Shown: in pieces, positions 1 to 9,716 of the stretch
Layout of the letters: the number at the start of each line of letters is the position of its first letter
Numbering within the stretch: the first letter of the stretch is position 1
NCBI GenBank assembly: GCA_029939575.1
Contig: JAOZSR010000015.1
Location: 3,200-54,281 of the forward strand
Source: Fidelibacterota bacterium
GTDB lineage: Bacteria > Fidelibacterota > UBA2242 > JAOZSR01
Length of the DNA stretch: 51,082 nucleotides
Direction: 5' to 3'
Notes under the pieces: model-generated
The model's input: the letters and a program-made list of their open reading frames with translations, nothing else
Databases searched by the model: none
What the model was told of the DNA's origin: nothing
Position numbers and translations under genes: made by a program

Positions 1-20
1 ATAAATCTCCCACAAACTAT

Positions 21-34
21 GGGGCTTTAGCCCC
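21..34. other. short GC-rich hairpin at left edge
   Basis: A perfect small inverted repeat, GGGGC-TTTA-GCCCC, lies in otherwise AT-rich sequence 34 bases before the first start codon. No T-tract follows on the plus strand, so it is not a convincing terminator for a gene to the left. It could be the end of an upstream transcript or a structured leader. Confidence 0.35.
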
Positions 35-67
35 AACAAAGAATTAAGGTAATTGGAGGAATCCAAT

Positions 68-505
68 ATGCAAAAAGAAGTTGAAATATTACTGGTAGAA
101 GACAACCCTGATGATATAAAATTAACTTTGCGAGCATTAAAAAAACACAACCTGGCAAATAAAGTAGATGTTGTCAATGATGGTGCAGAAGCACTTGATT
201 ATATTTTTGTCCGAAATCAATATTCAGACCGCAATATCAAAGATAGTCCCAAAGTAATTTTTATGGATTTAAAACTCCCAAAAGTCAGTGGACTGGAAGT
301 TTTGGAGAAAATTAAAAAAGATGAGCGGACCAAACATATTCCTGTAGTTGTATTAACCTCTTCCAGGGAAGAACAGGATATAATTGATAGTTATCATTTG
401 GGTGTCAATAGTTACACTGTAAAACCAGTTGGATTTGATAAATTTGTAAAATCTATTGCTGATCTTGGTTTGTATTGGCTGGGATTAAATGAATTGCCAG
501 AATAG
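68..505 (+). CDS. Rcp1-like single-domain response regulator
   Basis: This stand-alone CheY-like receiver of 145 residues accepts a phosphoryl group from a histidine kinase and has no output domain. The acidic pair in LLVEDNPDD, the phosphoacceptor Asp67 in FMDLKLP, the conserved Thr in VLTSS and the Lys in VKPV are all present. The DNPDD motif, the long alpha-helix and the insertion before the phosphoacceptor strand (about residues 48-60) are typical of the Rcp1 family, which commonly partners phytochrome-like or PAS-type kinases. The frame is open back to a TTG at 53, but GGAGGA at 55-60 sits 7 bases before the ATG at 68, so the ATG is the start. Its kinase may be one of the hybrid kinases downstream or a gene left of the window. 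The domain call is secure; the partner is unknown. Confidence 0.9.
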   Translation: MQKEVEILLVEDNPDDIKLTLRALKKHNLANKVDVVNDGAEALDYIFVRNQYSDRNIKDSPKVIFMDLKLPKVSGLEVLEKIKKDERTKHIPVVVLTSSREEQDIIDSYHLGVNSYTVKPVGFDKFVKSIADLGLYWLGLNELPE

Positions 506-650
506 TAAAAATGGTATTAACTTAAATAAAATGAATGAGGTCTTAAAATGATTAATAATTATCATTTTAAATTTACATAGCAACAACGAATCTTGATACT
601 AATTAACAATTTTTTCCTTAATTACTCTATGAGAAAAATATTGTACCGGA

Positions 651-678
651 TTGAACCGAGTAAAAATTATAGAATAAT
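651..678 (+). promoter_or_regulatory. possible sigma70-type promoter before first hybrid kinase
   Basis: TTGAAC at 651-656 and AATAAT at 673-678 are separated by 16 bases, about 60 bases upstream of the kinase start. In AT-rich sequence such matches arise often by chance, so this is a weak call. A 5-bp inverted repeat, AACAT...ATGTT at 703-720, lies between it and the ribosome binding site. Confidence 0.25.
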
Positions 679-736
679 TGGAAAATAAGATTAAAAATTA
701 GTAACATTATATACGATGTTATTCTTGGAGGCTTAG

Positions 737-3037
737 ATGACAGAAAACTTCAAAATTTTAATTTTAGAAGACAATCCAGATGATGTAAAACTACTAAAGC
801 GAGAACTTTATAAAGCAGATTATAATTTTATTTCCCGGGAAGTAGATAGTAAATCAAATTATCTAAAAGAACTTAAAAACTTCCAACCTGACCTAATATT
901 ATCAGATTATTCAATGCCACAATTTACAGGCTTGGATGCATTAAAAATTGCTAAAGAAAAATATCCTGATACTCCATTTATTATAGTAACCGGATCTTTA
1001 AGTGATGAACTTGCTGTCAGGTGTTTACGTGAAGGTGCCTGGGATTATGTCATCAAAGAACATTTACCACATATTAGAATGGCAATAAAAAATGTATTAA
1101 GTCTCAAAGCAGAAAATGATAAAGAGAAAATACTGGAACAGGAATTAATAGATAGCGAAGAAAAATTCAGAACTCTTTTTAATTCCTCTAAAGATGCAAT
1201 TATGACCCTTGAACCTCCTGATTGGCTGTTTTCATCAGGAAATCCCGCGATATTAAAAATGTTTGGAGTTAAAAATCTGGAAGAATTCCTCTCGCTTAAG
1301 CCATGGGATATTTCTCCAAAAACTCAACCTGATGGCCAACTTTCAATTGACAAAGCAAAAAAAATGATAAAAAAAGCTTTAAATGAAGAATCAAGTTTTT
1401 TTGAATGGACACATAAAAAAATTAATGGTGACAATTTCCCGGCAACAGTGCTATTAAATAAAGTCAAATTAAAAGACAAAATCCTATTACAGGCAACAGT
1501 TCGTAATATTTCCGAGCAAAAAAAAGCAGAAGAAAAATTAAAACTCCTGGCTGTAGCTATAGAAAGTGCTCTCGAAGCAATTGTAATTACAAATAAACTC
1601 GGAAAAATCGAATATGCTAACCAAAGTTTTGAAAAACTTACCGGAATTACAAAACAAAATGCTCTTGATACAAAGATATTTGATATTGTGAATGACAAAC
1701 AAAGAGTTAAATTTCAAAAGGATTTCAAAAGGATCAGCCAGGCTGGTCAATATTATAATAATAATATAGAAATTAAAAAAAATAACAATCGCAATTTTTC
1801 GGCTCAAATGACACTATCTCCGGTTAAGATGGAAAATGGAGAAATCATAAATATTGTAAGTGTTTTTCGGGATATAACCTATGAAGAAGAATTAGAGGAG
1901 CAATTGAGACAATCTCAAAAAATGGAAGCTATTGGAACGCTTGCCGGGGGAATTGCTCATGACTTTAATAACATTTTGCAAATAATTTTTGGATCTCTTG
2001 GAGTTGCAAAAAATCATACAGGACAGAATAAAGAATTGGAAATGGCATTGGAACAGGCCACACATGCAAGCAAACGCGCCAAAGACCTGGTTTCTCAAAT
2101 TCTTACTTTTAGCCGTAAAATTAAAAAACAGAAACGAATATTAAAAATCTCAACAATTATTAAAGAAGAATTAAAATTAATTCGGAGTTCCATTCCTCCA
2201 AATATAAAAATCACTAAAAATATTAATAACACTTGTTGCCCGATTATGGCTGATCCCTCACAAATTCATCAAATATTATTAAATCTATGTACTAATGCAT
2301 ATCACGCAATAAAAGATAAAGAAGGAAGTATAGATGTAATATTGGAACAGTTTAATTCAGACACGGATTTCAACACATTATTTACCAAATTAAAAGCAGG
2401 TAGTTATGCAAAATTATCAATAATTGATACTGGTGAGGGAATAGACAAAAAAACCAAAAATCGTATTTTTGATCCGTTTTTCACAACAAAAGATATTGAT
2501 AAGGGAACAGGTTTGGGACTTTCCACTGTTTTAGGAATAATTAAAGATTGCTCAGCAGGAATAAAAGTAAATAGCGAACCTGGAAAAGGTACGGAATTTA
2601 TTATTTTTTTCCCGATAATTGAGTTTGGTGAAACGGAAACAACAACAATAGACGAAAACAAAAAAATATCTGCCAAAGGAAACATATTATTTATAGATGA
2701 TGAAGTTAAAATATTACAGGTAATAAAACTCGGTTTAGAGAGTTTTGGATATACTGTCAATACGCAATCAAATGGAAAAGAGGCCATATCTTATTTTCAC
2801 AACAATTATGAAAGTTTTGATCTTGTTATTACTGACCAGTTAATGCCAGGAATAAAAGGGATTGATATCGCAGCCCAAATCCACGAAATTCGTCCGGATA
2901 TTCCTATATTGCTGTATTCCGGTTTTGCGGGTGATTATGAAATGGAATATTTGGAAAAAATCGGAATCAGACAATTAGTCCCAAAACCTATAGGAATTAA
3001 TGAATTAGCAAAAATTATTCAGGATGTTTTAAATTGA
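737..3037 (+). CDS. hybrid histidine kinase, REC-PAS-PAS-HisKA-HATPase-REC
   Basis: This 766-residue sensor kinase has receivers at both ends and no membrane segment, so it should act in the cytoplasm. The N-terminal receiver (about 1-120) has phosphoacceptor Asp57 in LSDYSMP. Two PAS domains follow (about 145-260 and 270-385). The dimerisation helix carries His408 in GGIAHDFNNIL. The ATPase domain has an N-box near LNLCTNAYHA and the glycine-rich GTGLGLSTV. A C-terminal receiver (about 645-765) has Asp700 in VITDQLMP. The start is ATG with GGAGG 7 bases upstream. Its N-terminal receiver closely resembles that of the next gene, which suggests local duplication. Such REC-first kinases usually take phosphoryl input from another kinase; the stimulus is unknown. 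Confidence 0.92.
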   Translation: MTENFKILILEDNPDDVKLLKRELYKADYNFISREVDSKSNYLKELKNFQPDLILSDYSMPQFTGLDALKIAKEKYPDTPFIIVTGSLSDELAVRCLREGAWDYVIKEHLPHIRMAIKNVLSLKAENDKEKILEQELIDSEEKFRTLFNSSKDAIMTLEPPDWLFSSGNPAILKMFGVKNLEEFLSLKPWDISPKTQPDGQLSIDKAKKMIKKALNEESSFFEWTHKKINGDNFPATVLLNKVKLKDKILLQATVRNISEQKKAEEKLKLLAVAIESALEAIVITNKLGKIEYANQSFEKLTGITKQNALDTKIFDIVNDKQRVKFQKDFKRISQAGQYYNNNIEIKKNNNRNFSAQMTLSPVKMENGEIINIVSVFRDITYEEELEEQLRQSQKMEAIGTLAGGIAHDFNNILQIIFGSLGVAKNHTGQNKELEMALEQATHASKRAKDLVSQILTFSRKIKKQKRILKISTIIKEELKLIRSSIPPNIKITKNINNTCCPIMADPSQIHQILLNLCTNAYHAIKDKEGSIDVILEQFNSDTDFNTLFTKLKAGSYAKLSIIDTGEGIDKKTKNRIFDPFFTTKDIDKGTGLGLSTVLGIIKDCSAGIKVNSEPGKGTEFIIFFPIIEFGETETTTIDENKKISAKGNILFIDDEVKILQVIKLGLESFGYTVNTQSNGKEAISYFHNNYESFDLVITDQLMPGIKGIDIAAQIHEIRPDIPILLYSGFAGDYEMEYLEKIGIRQLVPKPIGINELAKIIQDVLN

Positions 3038-3285
3038 TGTTCTCATACATCCCTCGAATCTGTCTTCCAGACAAAACTTTAACAACGAAAAATCCCTCGT
3101 TAAATGAGCAACAAATTGTATTTGCTTTAAATTTAATCTATAATCCGAAGTTAAAATGGTCAGCAGGTATTACTTAAAGAAATAGTACTTTTTCTATCAA
3201 AAGCCAGCTTGTAAAAATTTTTAACCATCTCAGAAAGACAAGTTTTTATTATTTATTAAAACAAAATAATTAATGGAATGGAATT

Positions 3286-6200
3286 ATGAAAAAAAAATTA
3301 AATATTTTAATATTGGAAGATTTTCCAGATGATGTAAAATTAATAGAACAGGAACTTCAGAAAGCAGATTTCAATTTTGTTTCAAAATCAGTAAACAATA
3401 AAAAAGATTTCCAAAGAGGCCTGAAAAACTTCAAGCCTGACCTTATTTTGTCTGATTACTCATTACCTCAGTTTACAGGTATGGAAGCCCTGGAAATTGT
3501 AAAAAATATAAGTAGTGAAACTCCATTTATTATTGTGACAGGTTCGTTGAGCGAAGAAATAGCAGTTGAATGTATGCAAAAAGGTGCCTGGGAATATGTC
3601 ATCAAGGAAAACCTGATTCGGTTAGTACCTGCTGTAAAGAATGTGCTCGCACTTAAGAAACAATATGATAAAAGACAGCAAGCAGAAAAGAAACTACAGC
3701 ATGAAAGAGATTTGTTTCAAAATTTTATAGATGCTTTGCCTGATAGTATCTTTTTTAAAGATCAAAAACATCATTTTTTACGTGTAAATGCTGCGAAAGC
3801 CCGGGAACAAAATACAACCCCCCAAAAAATGATAGGTAAAAGTGATTTTGATTATTTCCCGGAAGAAATAGCTCAAAATGCTTATAACGACGATAAGTAT
3901 ATTCTGAATACCGGAAAACAAATATTATCAAAGGAAGAAAAAATTGTACATCCCGATGGTTCAGAACATTGGGTCTCGGTCACAAAACTGCCTCATAAGG
4001 ACAATAAAGGAAATATCCTTGGCACTATGGGAATTGCCCGCGATATTACAAAACAGAAGATGGCAGAACTGGCACTTAAAGAACGTATCAAAGAATTAAC
4101 ATGTCTTAATAGAATTACAGAAATTTCCAATCGCCAGGATGTTAATTTTGAAGATTTATATATGGAAACAGTAAATTTAATTTCTGCTAATTGGCAATAT
4201 CCGAAAATTTGCGGTTCACGCATTTCTATTGAAGGAAAAGTTTATAAAACAAATAATTTCCAGGAAACTAAATGGATGCAAAGTGCAGAAATTTGGAAAA
4301 AAAACGAAAATGTCGGAACAATTGAAGTTAGTTATACTGAGGAAAGAAAAAAAGAGTATGAAGGTCCCTTTCTTATGGAGGAACGGGAATTACTCAATCA
4401 TATAGCACAAATACTGGGTGCAAAAATGGAACGGGAATATGCTGAAAATTTATTAATAATAAAGGAAAAAAAATATCGTAGCATTTTTGAAAACACAGGA
4501 ACAGCAACAGTAATTTTTGATGATGACGGCCTTATAACAATATGTAATCAGAAATTTGCAGAATTGACAGGATATTCCAAGGAAGAAATAGAAAACAAAA
4601 AAAAATGGACAGAATTTGTGGCTCCCTACCATTTAAAAAGAATGCAATTATATAATCAACAGCGACATGAAAAAAATAGCAATCCGCCATCAAAATATGA
4701 ATTCAACCTGATTGACAAAAATGGAAAGACCAGGAATATTGATCTTAATGTTAGTAATTTACCGGATAACAAAAATTATATAGCTTCTTTAAACGACATT
4801 ACCAACCTTAAAAAGACTGAAATAAATTTACGCCATCGGGTGGAAATGGAAAAGCTTGTAGCCCAAATATCTTCTCGTTTAATAAATGTTAATCATATAA
4901 ATCTTGATAAAGTTATTACTGTATCACTTGAAAAACTTTGTGGAAGTCTTTTTATTGACAGAGGTTGTATTTATCTTTTAGATGATGATAAGGAAGTAGC
5001 AATTCGGAAGTATGAATGGCAATCAGAAAATATAAATCCCTTTCCCAATGATTTTCGAAAAACAACAGTTGATAAATCCCCCTGGGGTAAAGAAAAAATA
5101 GCAAGACTTGAAACTATTAAGATTGTGAGTCTAAAGGACATACCGGAAGAAAGCCATTTTTTAAAAGAAATATTAAAAAAACAACAAATAAAATCATTAT
5201 TGGTAATCCCAATGAAATATAATAAAAACATAATTGGTGCTGTTAGCTTTGAAAATCTTAAAGAGGAAAAATATTGGTCAGAAGAGGACATCTCATTATT
5301 AAAAACAGTTGTACATATGTTTTCCAATGCCTTTGCATATAAGCAGGAAATTAATGAAAAGGAGGTTATCAGAAAGCAGTTGGAGCAGGCTCAAAAAATG
5401 GAAGCGATTGGGAATTTGGCTGGCGGAGTTGCCCACGATTTTAATAATATCCTGACAATTATGCAGGGGCAAGCTCAATTTATGAAAATGAAATTAAATG
5501 AGGATAATCCTTTAATGAAGCGAATAGATCCTATTTTAAAAGCCTCTGAACGAGCCCAGAGACTTACGAGACAACTATTGCTTTTCAGTAGAAAAGAAGA
5601 TATATGTCTCCAACCTACAATGTTAAACAAAAATATTGAAAATTTAATAAAAATGTTAGGGCGACTGATTGGTGAAGATATTTCAATAAAAATAGAATTG
5701 GCTCCTGATTTATGGAAAATTTCTGCCGACGAAGGAAATATGGAACAGATCATAATGAACTTAACCATAAATGCCCGAGATGCAATGCCTGATGGGGGTG
5801 AAATTATTATAAAAACAGAAAATGTAAAAATAAATAAAAACGAAGCAAGAAAAAATCACAAATCCTATGAGGGAGATTTTGTTTGTTTAAGCATAGAAGA
5901 TTGCGGAGAAGGAATTGAAGAAGAAGTGCTTGAAAAAATATTTGAGCCCTTTTTTACGACAAAAGAAAAAGGCCAGGGAACCGGCCTGGGACTGTCAACT
6001 GTTTATGGAATAGTAAATGAACACCGAGGATGGATAAATGTCTCAAGTTCTGTTGGCAAAGGGACAATTTTTAAAATCTACTTCCCGGCCCTTTTTAAAG
6101 AAGTAAAACTTGACAAAACACAAAATATTGAACTATCTGACTTATCCGGCAATGGGTATAGAATCCTTCTGGTTGAAGATGAAATAGATATTTTACAACT

Positions 6201-6522
6201 AGCAGATATGTTATTATCTGATGCTGGTTATATTGTAAAAAAAGCAGAGAGCGCCGAAGTTGCAATAAAAATATTCAACGAGGAAAATGGTAACTTTGAC
6301 CTACTGTTAAGTGATGTAGTGTTACCGAAAAAAAGTGGCCTGGAACTCGCCGATTATCTAACCAGTATCAAACCGAATTTAAATATAATTCTGTCAAGTG
6401 GATATACGGCAAAAAAGGCAAATCCACAATTAATTCGGGAGAAAGGCTATAATTTTGTTCGCAAACCTTTTAAAATTGAAAAACTATTAAACGAAGTTAA
6501 AAAGACTATTCAACATGAATAA
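3286..6522 (+). CDS. multi-sensor hybrid kinase, REC-PAS-GAF-PAS-GAF-HisKA-HATPase-REC
   Basis: This 1078-residue soluble hybrid kinase resembles the preceding gene but has a richer sensory middle. The N-terminal receiver has Asp57 in LSDYSLP. A PAS domain (about 145-255), a GAF-like segment beginning near KELTCLNRI (about 265-385), a second PAS (about 395-510) and a second GAF (about 520-690) follow. His717 lies in GGVAHDFNNIL, the ATPase domain contains LTINARDAMPDGG and GTGLGLSTVYG, and the C-terminal receiver has Asp1010 in LLSDVVLP. The start ATG has only a weak purine-rich site (GGAATGGA) upstream. No heme, bilin or flavin signature is evident, so the ligand is unknown. A small broken response regulator follows after 59 bases and may have been its partner. 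The first GAF is inferred from pattern only. Confidence 0.92.
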   Translation: MKKKLNILILEDFPDDVKLIEQELQKADFNFVSKSVNNKKDFQRGLKNFKPDLILSDYSLPQFTGMEALEIVKNISSETPFIIVTGSLSEEIAVECMQKGAWEYVIKENLIRLVPAVKNVLALKKQYDKRQQAEKKLQHERDLFQNFIDALPDSIFFKDQKHHFLRVNAAKAREQNTTPQKMIGKSDFDYFPEEIAQNAYNDDKYILNTGKQILSKEEKIVHPDGSEHWVSVTKLPHKDNKGNILGTMGIARDITKQKMAELALKERIKELTCLNRITEISNRQDVNFEDLYMETVNLISANWQYPKICGSRISIEGKVYKTNNFQETKWMQSAEIWKKNENVGTIEVSYTEERKKEYEGPFLMEERELLNHIAQILGAKMEREYAENLLIIKEKKYRSIFENTGTATVIFDDDGLITICNQKFAELTGYSKEEIENKKKWTEFVAPYHLKRMQLYNQQRHEKNSNPPSKYEFNLIDKNGKTRNIDLNVSNLPDNKNYIASLNDITNLKKTEINLRHRVEMEKLVAQISSRLINVNHINLDKVITVSLEKLCGSLFIDRGCIYLLDDDKEVAIRKYEWQSENINPFPNDFRKTTVDKSPWGKEKIARLETIKIVSLKDIPEESHFLKEILKKQQIKSLLVIPMKYNKNIIGAVSFENLKEEKYWSEEDISLLKTVVHMFSNAFAYKQEINEKEVIRKQLEQAQKMEAIGNLAGGVAHDFNNILTIMQGQAQFMKMKLNEDNPLMKRIDPILKASERAQRLTRQLLLFSRKEDICLQPTMLNKNIENLIKMLGRLIGEDISIKIELAPDLWKISADEGNMEQIIMNLTINARDAMPDGGEIIIKTENVKINKNEARKNHKSYEGDFVCLSIEDCGEGIEEEVLEKIFEPFFTTKEKGQGTGLGLSTVYGIVNEHRGWINVSSSVGKGTIFKIYFPALFKEVKLDKTQNIELSDLSGNGYRILLVEDEIDILQLADMLLSDAGYIVKKAESAEVAIKIFNEENGNFDLLLSDVVLPKKSGLELADYLTSIKPNLNIILSSGYTAKKANPQLIREKGYNFVRKPFKIEKLLNEVKKTIQHE

Positions 6523-6581
6523 AAAAATATTGTAAAACTATTTAAATTTTATTATTTTGTATCACAAGGAAGGAGTTGTGA

Positions 6582-7117
6582 TTGAGTAAAATTATAATTA
6601 TTGATGATGATAGCGATGTAAGATCCTTATTAAGATCACTTTTCGAAGACAATAATTATGAAGTTATTGAAGCAGGTAGTGGTAGAGAAGGTCTTGTTTT
6701 GCAGAGGAGACACAAGGCTCTCACCTGGCTATTGTGGATATTGTTATGCCCGGAAAGGGTGGTATTGAAACCGTGAAAGAATTAAGGATAGAGTTCCCCC
6801 ACTTAACTATTTTTGGAATGACAGGGAAAACTTTCCAGGGCTCTACAGATTTTATGCTGAGCAAGATGAAAAAACTTGGCGCTGACCGAACATTTTCCAA
6901 ACCTCTTGACTTACCAAAACTTTTAAAAATAGTACAAGATACAATAGAACCTCAATCCCCTCCTCTGGAAATAAAACCAAAAAAATCTATTAAAAGCAAC
7001 GTCATTGTAATAAGTTTATGGATTATAAGTATGGTAATCTCAATGTTTATTGGTTATTTATTCGGATCTAATTCTTTATTTCATAAACTTAGTAAAAGTA
7101 TAGAAAATTTATTTTAA
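6582..7117 (+). pseudogene. frameshifted response regulator with C-terminal membrane segment
   Basis: Two overlapping frames together encode one receiver. The first frame starts at TTG 6582 behind AAGGAAGGAG and reads MSKIIIIDDDSDVRSLL up to about EGLV. The second frame supplies AIVDIVMPGKGG, with the phosphoacceptor Asp at 6737-6739, and runs to the stop at 7117. Adding one T to the run at 6697-6700 joins them as EGLV-FAEETQGSHLAIVDIV and would give a protein of about 178 residues. The tail has a proline/lysine linker and one hydrophobic helix (VIVISLWIISMVISMFIG), unusual for a receiver. As written, the first frame stops at 6776 without the phosphoacceptor. It may be a real pseudogene, a sequencing error in the T-run or, less likely, programmed frameshifting. 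The gene follows the large hybrid kinase by 59 bases. Confidence 0.8.
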
Positions 7118-7231
7118 TTTCTGCTCATCCCTCCCTTTTTTTTAAAAACAGAAAATGTGCATGTCTTAATTTTATACTGGAATTGTAAAAAATGAAATCA
7201 ATGTCACCAATTCACAACTTTATAGGAAAAT

Positions 7232-7360
7232 ATGATTAATGAAAATACATTTATTAAAGACATAGGGAAAAATATTGATGAATTATTAAATAAATAGGAT
7301 ATATTAGAAAAAAGTTATATAGATTTATATAGAAATTATATAGAAAGAAATCAAAAATGA
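7232..7360 (+). other. possible small leader gene broken by an amber codon
   Basis: An ATG at 7232 after TAGGAAAA opens a frame of 21 codons ending in TAG at 7295-7297. The same frame then stays open for 20 more codons and ends in TGA at 7358-7360, overlapping the ATG of the next gene as ATGA. The predicted residues are charged and helix-like on both sides of the TAG. This may be a decayed 42-residue peptide that was translationally coupled to the downstream sensor, or chance in AT-rich DNA. No homologue is recognised. Confidence 0.2.
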
Positions 7361-9453
7361 GTCAGTCTCCCCCACCCCGCATTCCAAATCTAAAAATCCC
7401 AAAACCCCTTAAACTTATTAAAAAAATTATTATCTCCAGTTTCGTAATAATATTTGTCATAAATACACTCAATGTTGCGATTGCTCAAGATACGAAAATA
7501 GACAGTCTAAAGCAATTATTAGCAGAATCAGCCGATGATTCAAGCAAGGCGGAGATATTTTTGCAATTAGGCTCTTTATCATCTTCTATTGCTCCTGACA
7601 AACAATCTATTGATTATTGCCTGGAAGCACTTGGACTATTCAATAAACTAAATAATATACCCAAAAAGGCGATTACATTAAATACGATCGGTTATTATTA
7701 TTGGAAATTGGGAAAATTAAAAGCAACAATTAAATATTACGATGAAGCATTATCCATTTTTGAAAATTTAGGTGATAGTACTCGAATTGCCCGGGTAGCA
7801 AACAATCTTGGTGCTGTATATTGGGGGCTGAGTAATTATAATAGTGCACTTGATTTGTATCAAAAAGCCTTGAAAATCAGAGAAAAAGAAGAAAACGCTA
7901 CAATAGTAACCCTAATTTTAAATAATATAGGTCTGATTTACCAGGAATGGGGTATCTTTGACAAAGCACTTGAATATCACGAAAAGGCATTAACTCTTTC
8001 AAATAAAACTAATTACCTGTTTGGGAGGGCATATTCCTACATCAATTTAGGAAAATGTTCCGAAGAAAAAGGAGATTATGAAAAAGCACTTCACTATTAT
8101 CAGTTATCATATAACGACTATTATGAGGACAAAAGAATAGGCGGGGCAACATCTTTAGTCCTTGAAAAAATAGGAAATGTTCATTATAAACTGGAGCAAT
8201 TCAATGAAGCAATTTCTTATTACAGCAGATCTCTACAACAGGCCAAGAAAGTCAATAATCAATTTCACAGTTCAATTGCCGAATACAATCTCGGAAGAAC
8301 ATATATAAAGTTAAATCAATTTGAAACTGCCCGGGAATTTATTTATAAAAGTTTAAAAAAAGCTCGTAATAATAGCTATAATGATATTATCCGGGATAAT
8401 CAATACATTCTATCCGAAATTGAGGAAAAAAATGGGAATTTCCTAAAAGCGCTGGAATTTTTTAAAACCGCAACTGCAATGAATGATAGTATCTTTAATA
8501 CTGGAAAAATTAAAACGTTTACCGAACTTCAAATTAATTATCATTTAGAGCAAAAGGAACAGGAAAATGCGATATTACGCAAAAACAATGACATTCAGCG
8601 TCTTGAAATAAAACGCCAGCAGGTAATTAGAAATTCATTAATTTTTGGATCTATTTTCATTATAACTATTTTAAGCCTTATTGTTAACCGAGATAAAATT
8701 TTAAAGAAAACTAATGCTGCATTGGAAAAACAAAATATAAATATTCGTGAAATAAATAATGATAAAGAAAACCTGATCAAAGATCTGCAACAGGAGATTC
8801 GTGTCCGCCAACAGACAGAAAACGCTCTTAAAGAAAGTGAAAAACGCCTTGATCTGACTCTCAAGGGAACCGGGGTTGGAACCTGGGATTGGATGGTTCA
8901 AACCGGTGAAATTATTTATAACGAAAGATGGGCGGAAATAGCAGGCTATACATTGGAAGAGCTTAAACCAATAAATATCAAAACGTGGATTAGTTTAATT
9001 CATCCCGATGATCAAAAAAAGTCAAATGACTTACTTGAAAAACACTTTACTGGAAAAATTGATCATTATGAATGTGAATTAAGAATAAAACATAAAAACG
9101 GGAACTGGATATGGATCCTTGATCGCGGAAAAGTTTTTGAACGAGATAAAGACGGAAAACCAATTCGCATGGTAGGAACACACCTTGATATAACTGATAA
9201 AATAAGAATTGAAGAAGAACACAAAAATATAATTAAACAACTCAGGGGAAAATTAAATATAAAGGATCTTCAGGAAGGAATACTTTCAATGTGTGCTGGC
9301 TGTCATAAAATTAAAGATGAGGATGAAAGATGGCATCTGCCGGCAGATTATTTGTCAACTCATACAAAGTTGAAATTTTCCCATGGAATGTGTCCCGATT
9401 GTATGAAAAAATGGTACCCGGATTATTATAAAAAAATTCATTCCGATAAATAA
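7357..9453 (+). CDS. TPR-TM-PAS sensor with C-terminal four-cysteine module, no kinase
   Basis: This 698-residue protein begins with a basic, proline-rich tail and a hydrophobic export signal (IIISSFVIIFVI) ending near AIAQ. About seven tetratricopeptide repeats follow (about 50-400; for example NNLGAVYWGLSNYNSALDLY), likely periplasmic. A transmembrane helix lies near 428-447 (SLIFGSIFIITILSLIV), then a short coiled coil, then a cytoplasmic PAS of the PAS_3 type (about 490-620) with DWMVQTGEIIYNERW and HPDDQ. The C-terminus has MCAGCHKIK and FSHGMCPDCMKKWYP. This Cys-x2-Cys...FSHGxCPxC module is found at the ends of many signalling proteins and probably binds a metal. There is no histidine kinase or cyclase domain, so output must pass through another protein. 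The start at 7357 overlaps the stop of a possible small frame. Confidence 0.85.
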   Translation: MSQSPPPRIPNLKIPKPLKLIKKIIISSFVIIFVINTLNVAIAQDTKIDSLKQLLAESADDSSKAEIFLQLGSLSSSIAPDKQSIDYCLEALGLFNKLNNIPKKAITLNTIGYYYWKLGKLKATIKYYDEALSIFENLGDSTRIARVANNLGAVYWGLSNYNSALDLYQKALKIREKEENATIVTLILNNIGLIYQEWGIFDKALEYHEKALTLSNKTNYLFGRAYSYINLGKCSEEKGDYEKALHYYQLSYNDYYEDKRIGGATSLVLEKIGNVHYKLEQFNEAISYYSRSLQQAKKVNNQFHSSIAEYNLGRTYIKLNQFETAREFIYKSLKKARNNSYNDIIRDNQYILSEIEEKNGNFLKALEFFKTATAMNDSIFNTGKIKTFTELQINYHLEQKEQENAILRKNNDIQRLEIKRQQVIRNSLIFGSIFIITILSLIVNRDKILKKTNAALEKQNINIREINNDKENLIKDLQQEIRVRQQTENALKESEKRLDLTLKGTGVGTWDWMVQTGEIIYNERWAEIAGYTLEELKPINIKTWISLIHPDDQKKSNDLLEKHFTGKIDHYECELRIKHKNGNWIWILDRGKVFERDKDGKPIRMVGTHLDITDKIRIEEEHKNIIKQLRGKLNIKDLQEGILSMCAGCHKIKDEDERWHLPADYLSTHTKLKFSHGMCPDCMKKWYPDYYKKIHSDK

Positions 9454-9716
9454 ATTGTGAAAATAATTATTGCAATTAATCACTGATACGATCTATAAAA
9501 CAATTAAACAAAACTCCAAATCTTTAAAAAAAAACTAAAACTAAAAAAATTCTTTGGATTTAAAAGTTCAGATATTCTGATCCGGAATTGAAAATTAGTA
9601 AGAATTAAAATACACTTTTACTGTTTATGTGTTTATGGAAGAAAGTAAAAAATAATTTGGGATTAGTATCTTAATTCATCATATTACGCCGATTTTTTAA
9701 AATAACAGGAGAAAGA

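Noticed and set aside
21-34. Transposon end or terminator at the left edge
   Set aside because: The hairpin is short, has no T-run, and no matching copy or transposase was seen.
6690-6740. Programmed frameshift in the broken response regulator
   Set aside because: There is only a run of four Ts, no canonical slippery heptamer such as A AAA AAG, and no evident downstream structure; mutation or read error is simpler.
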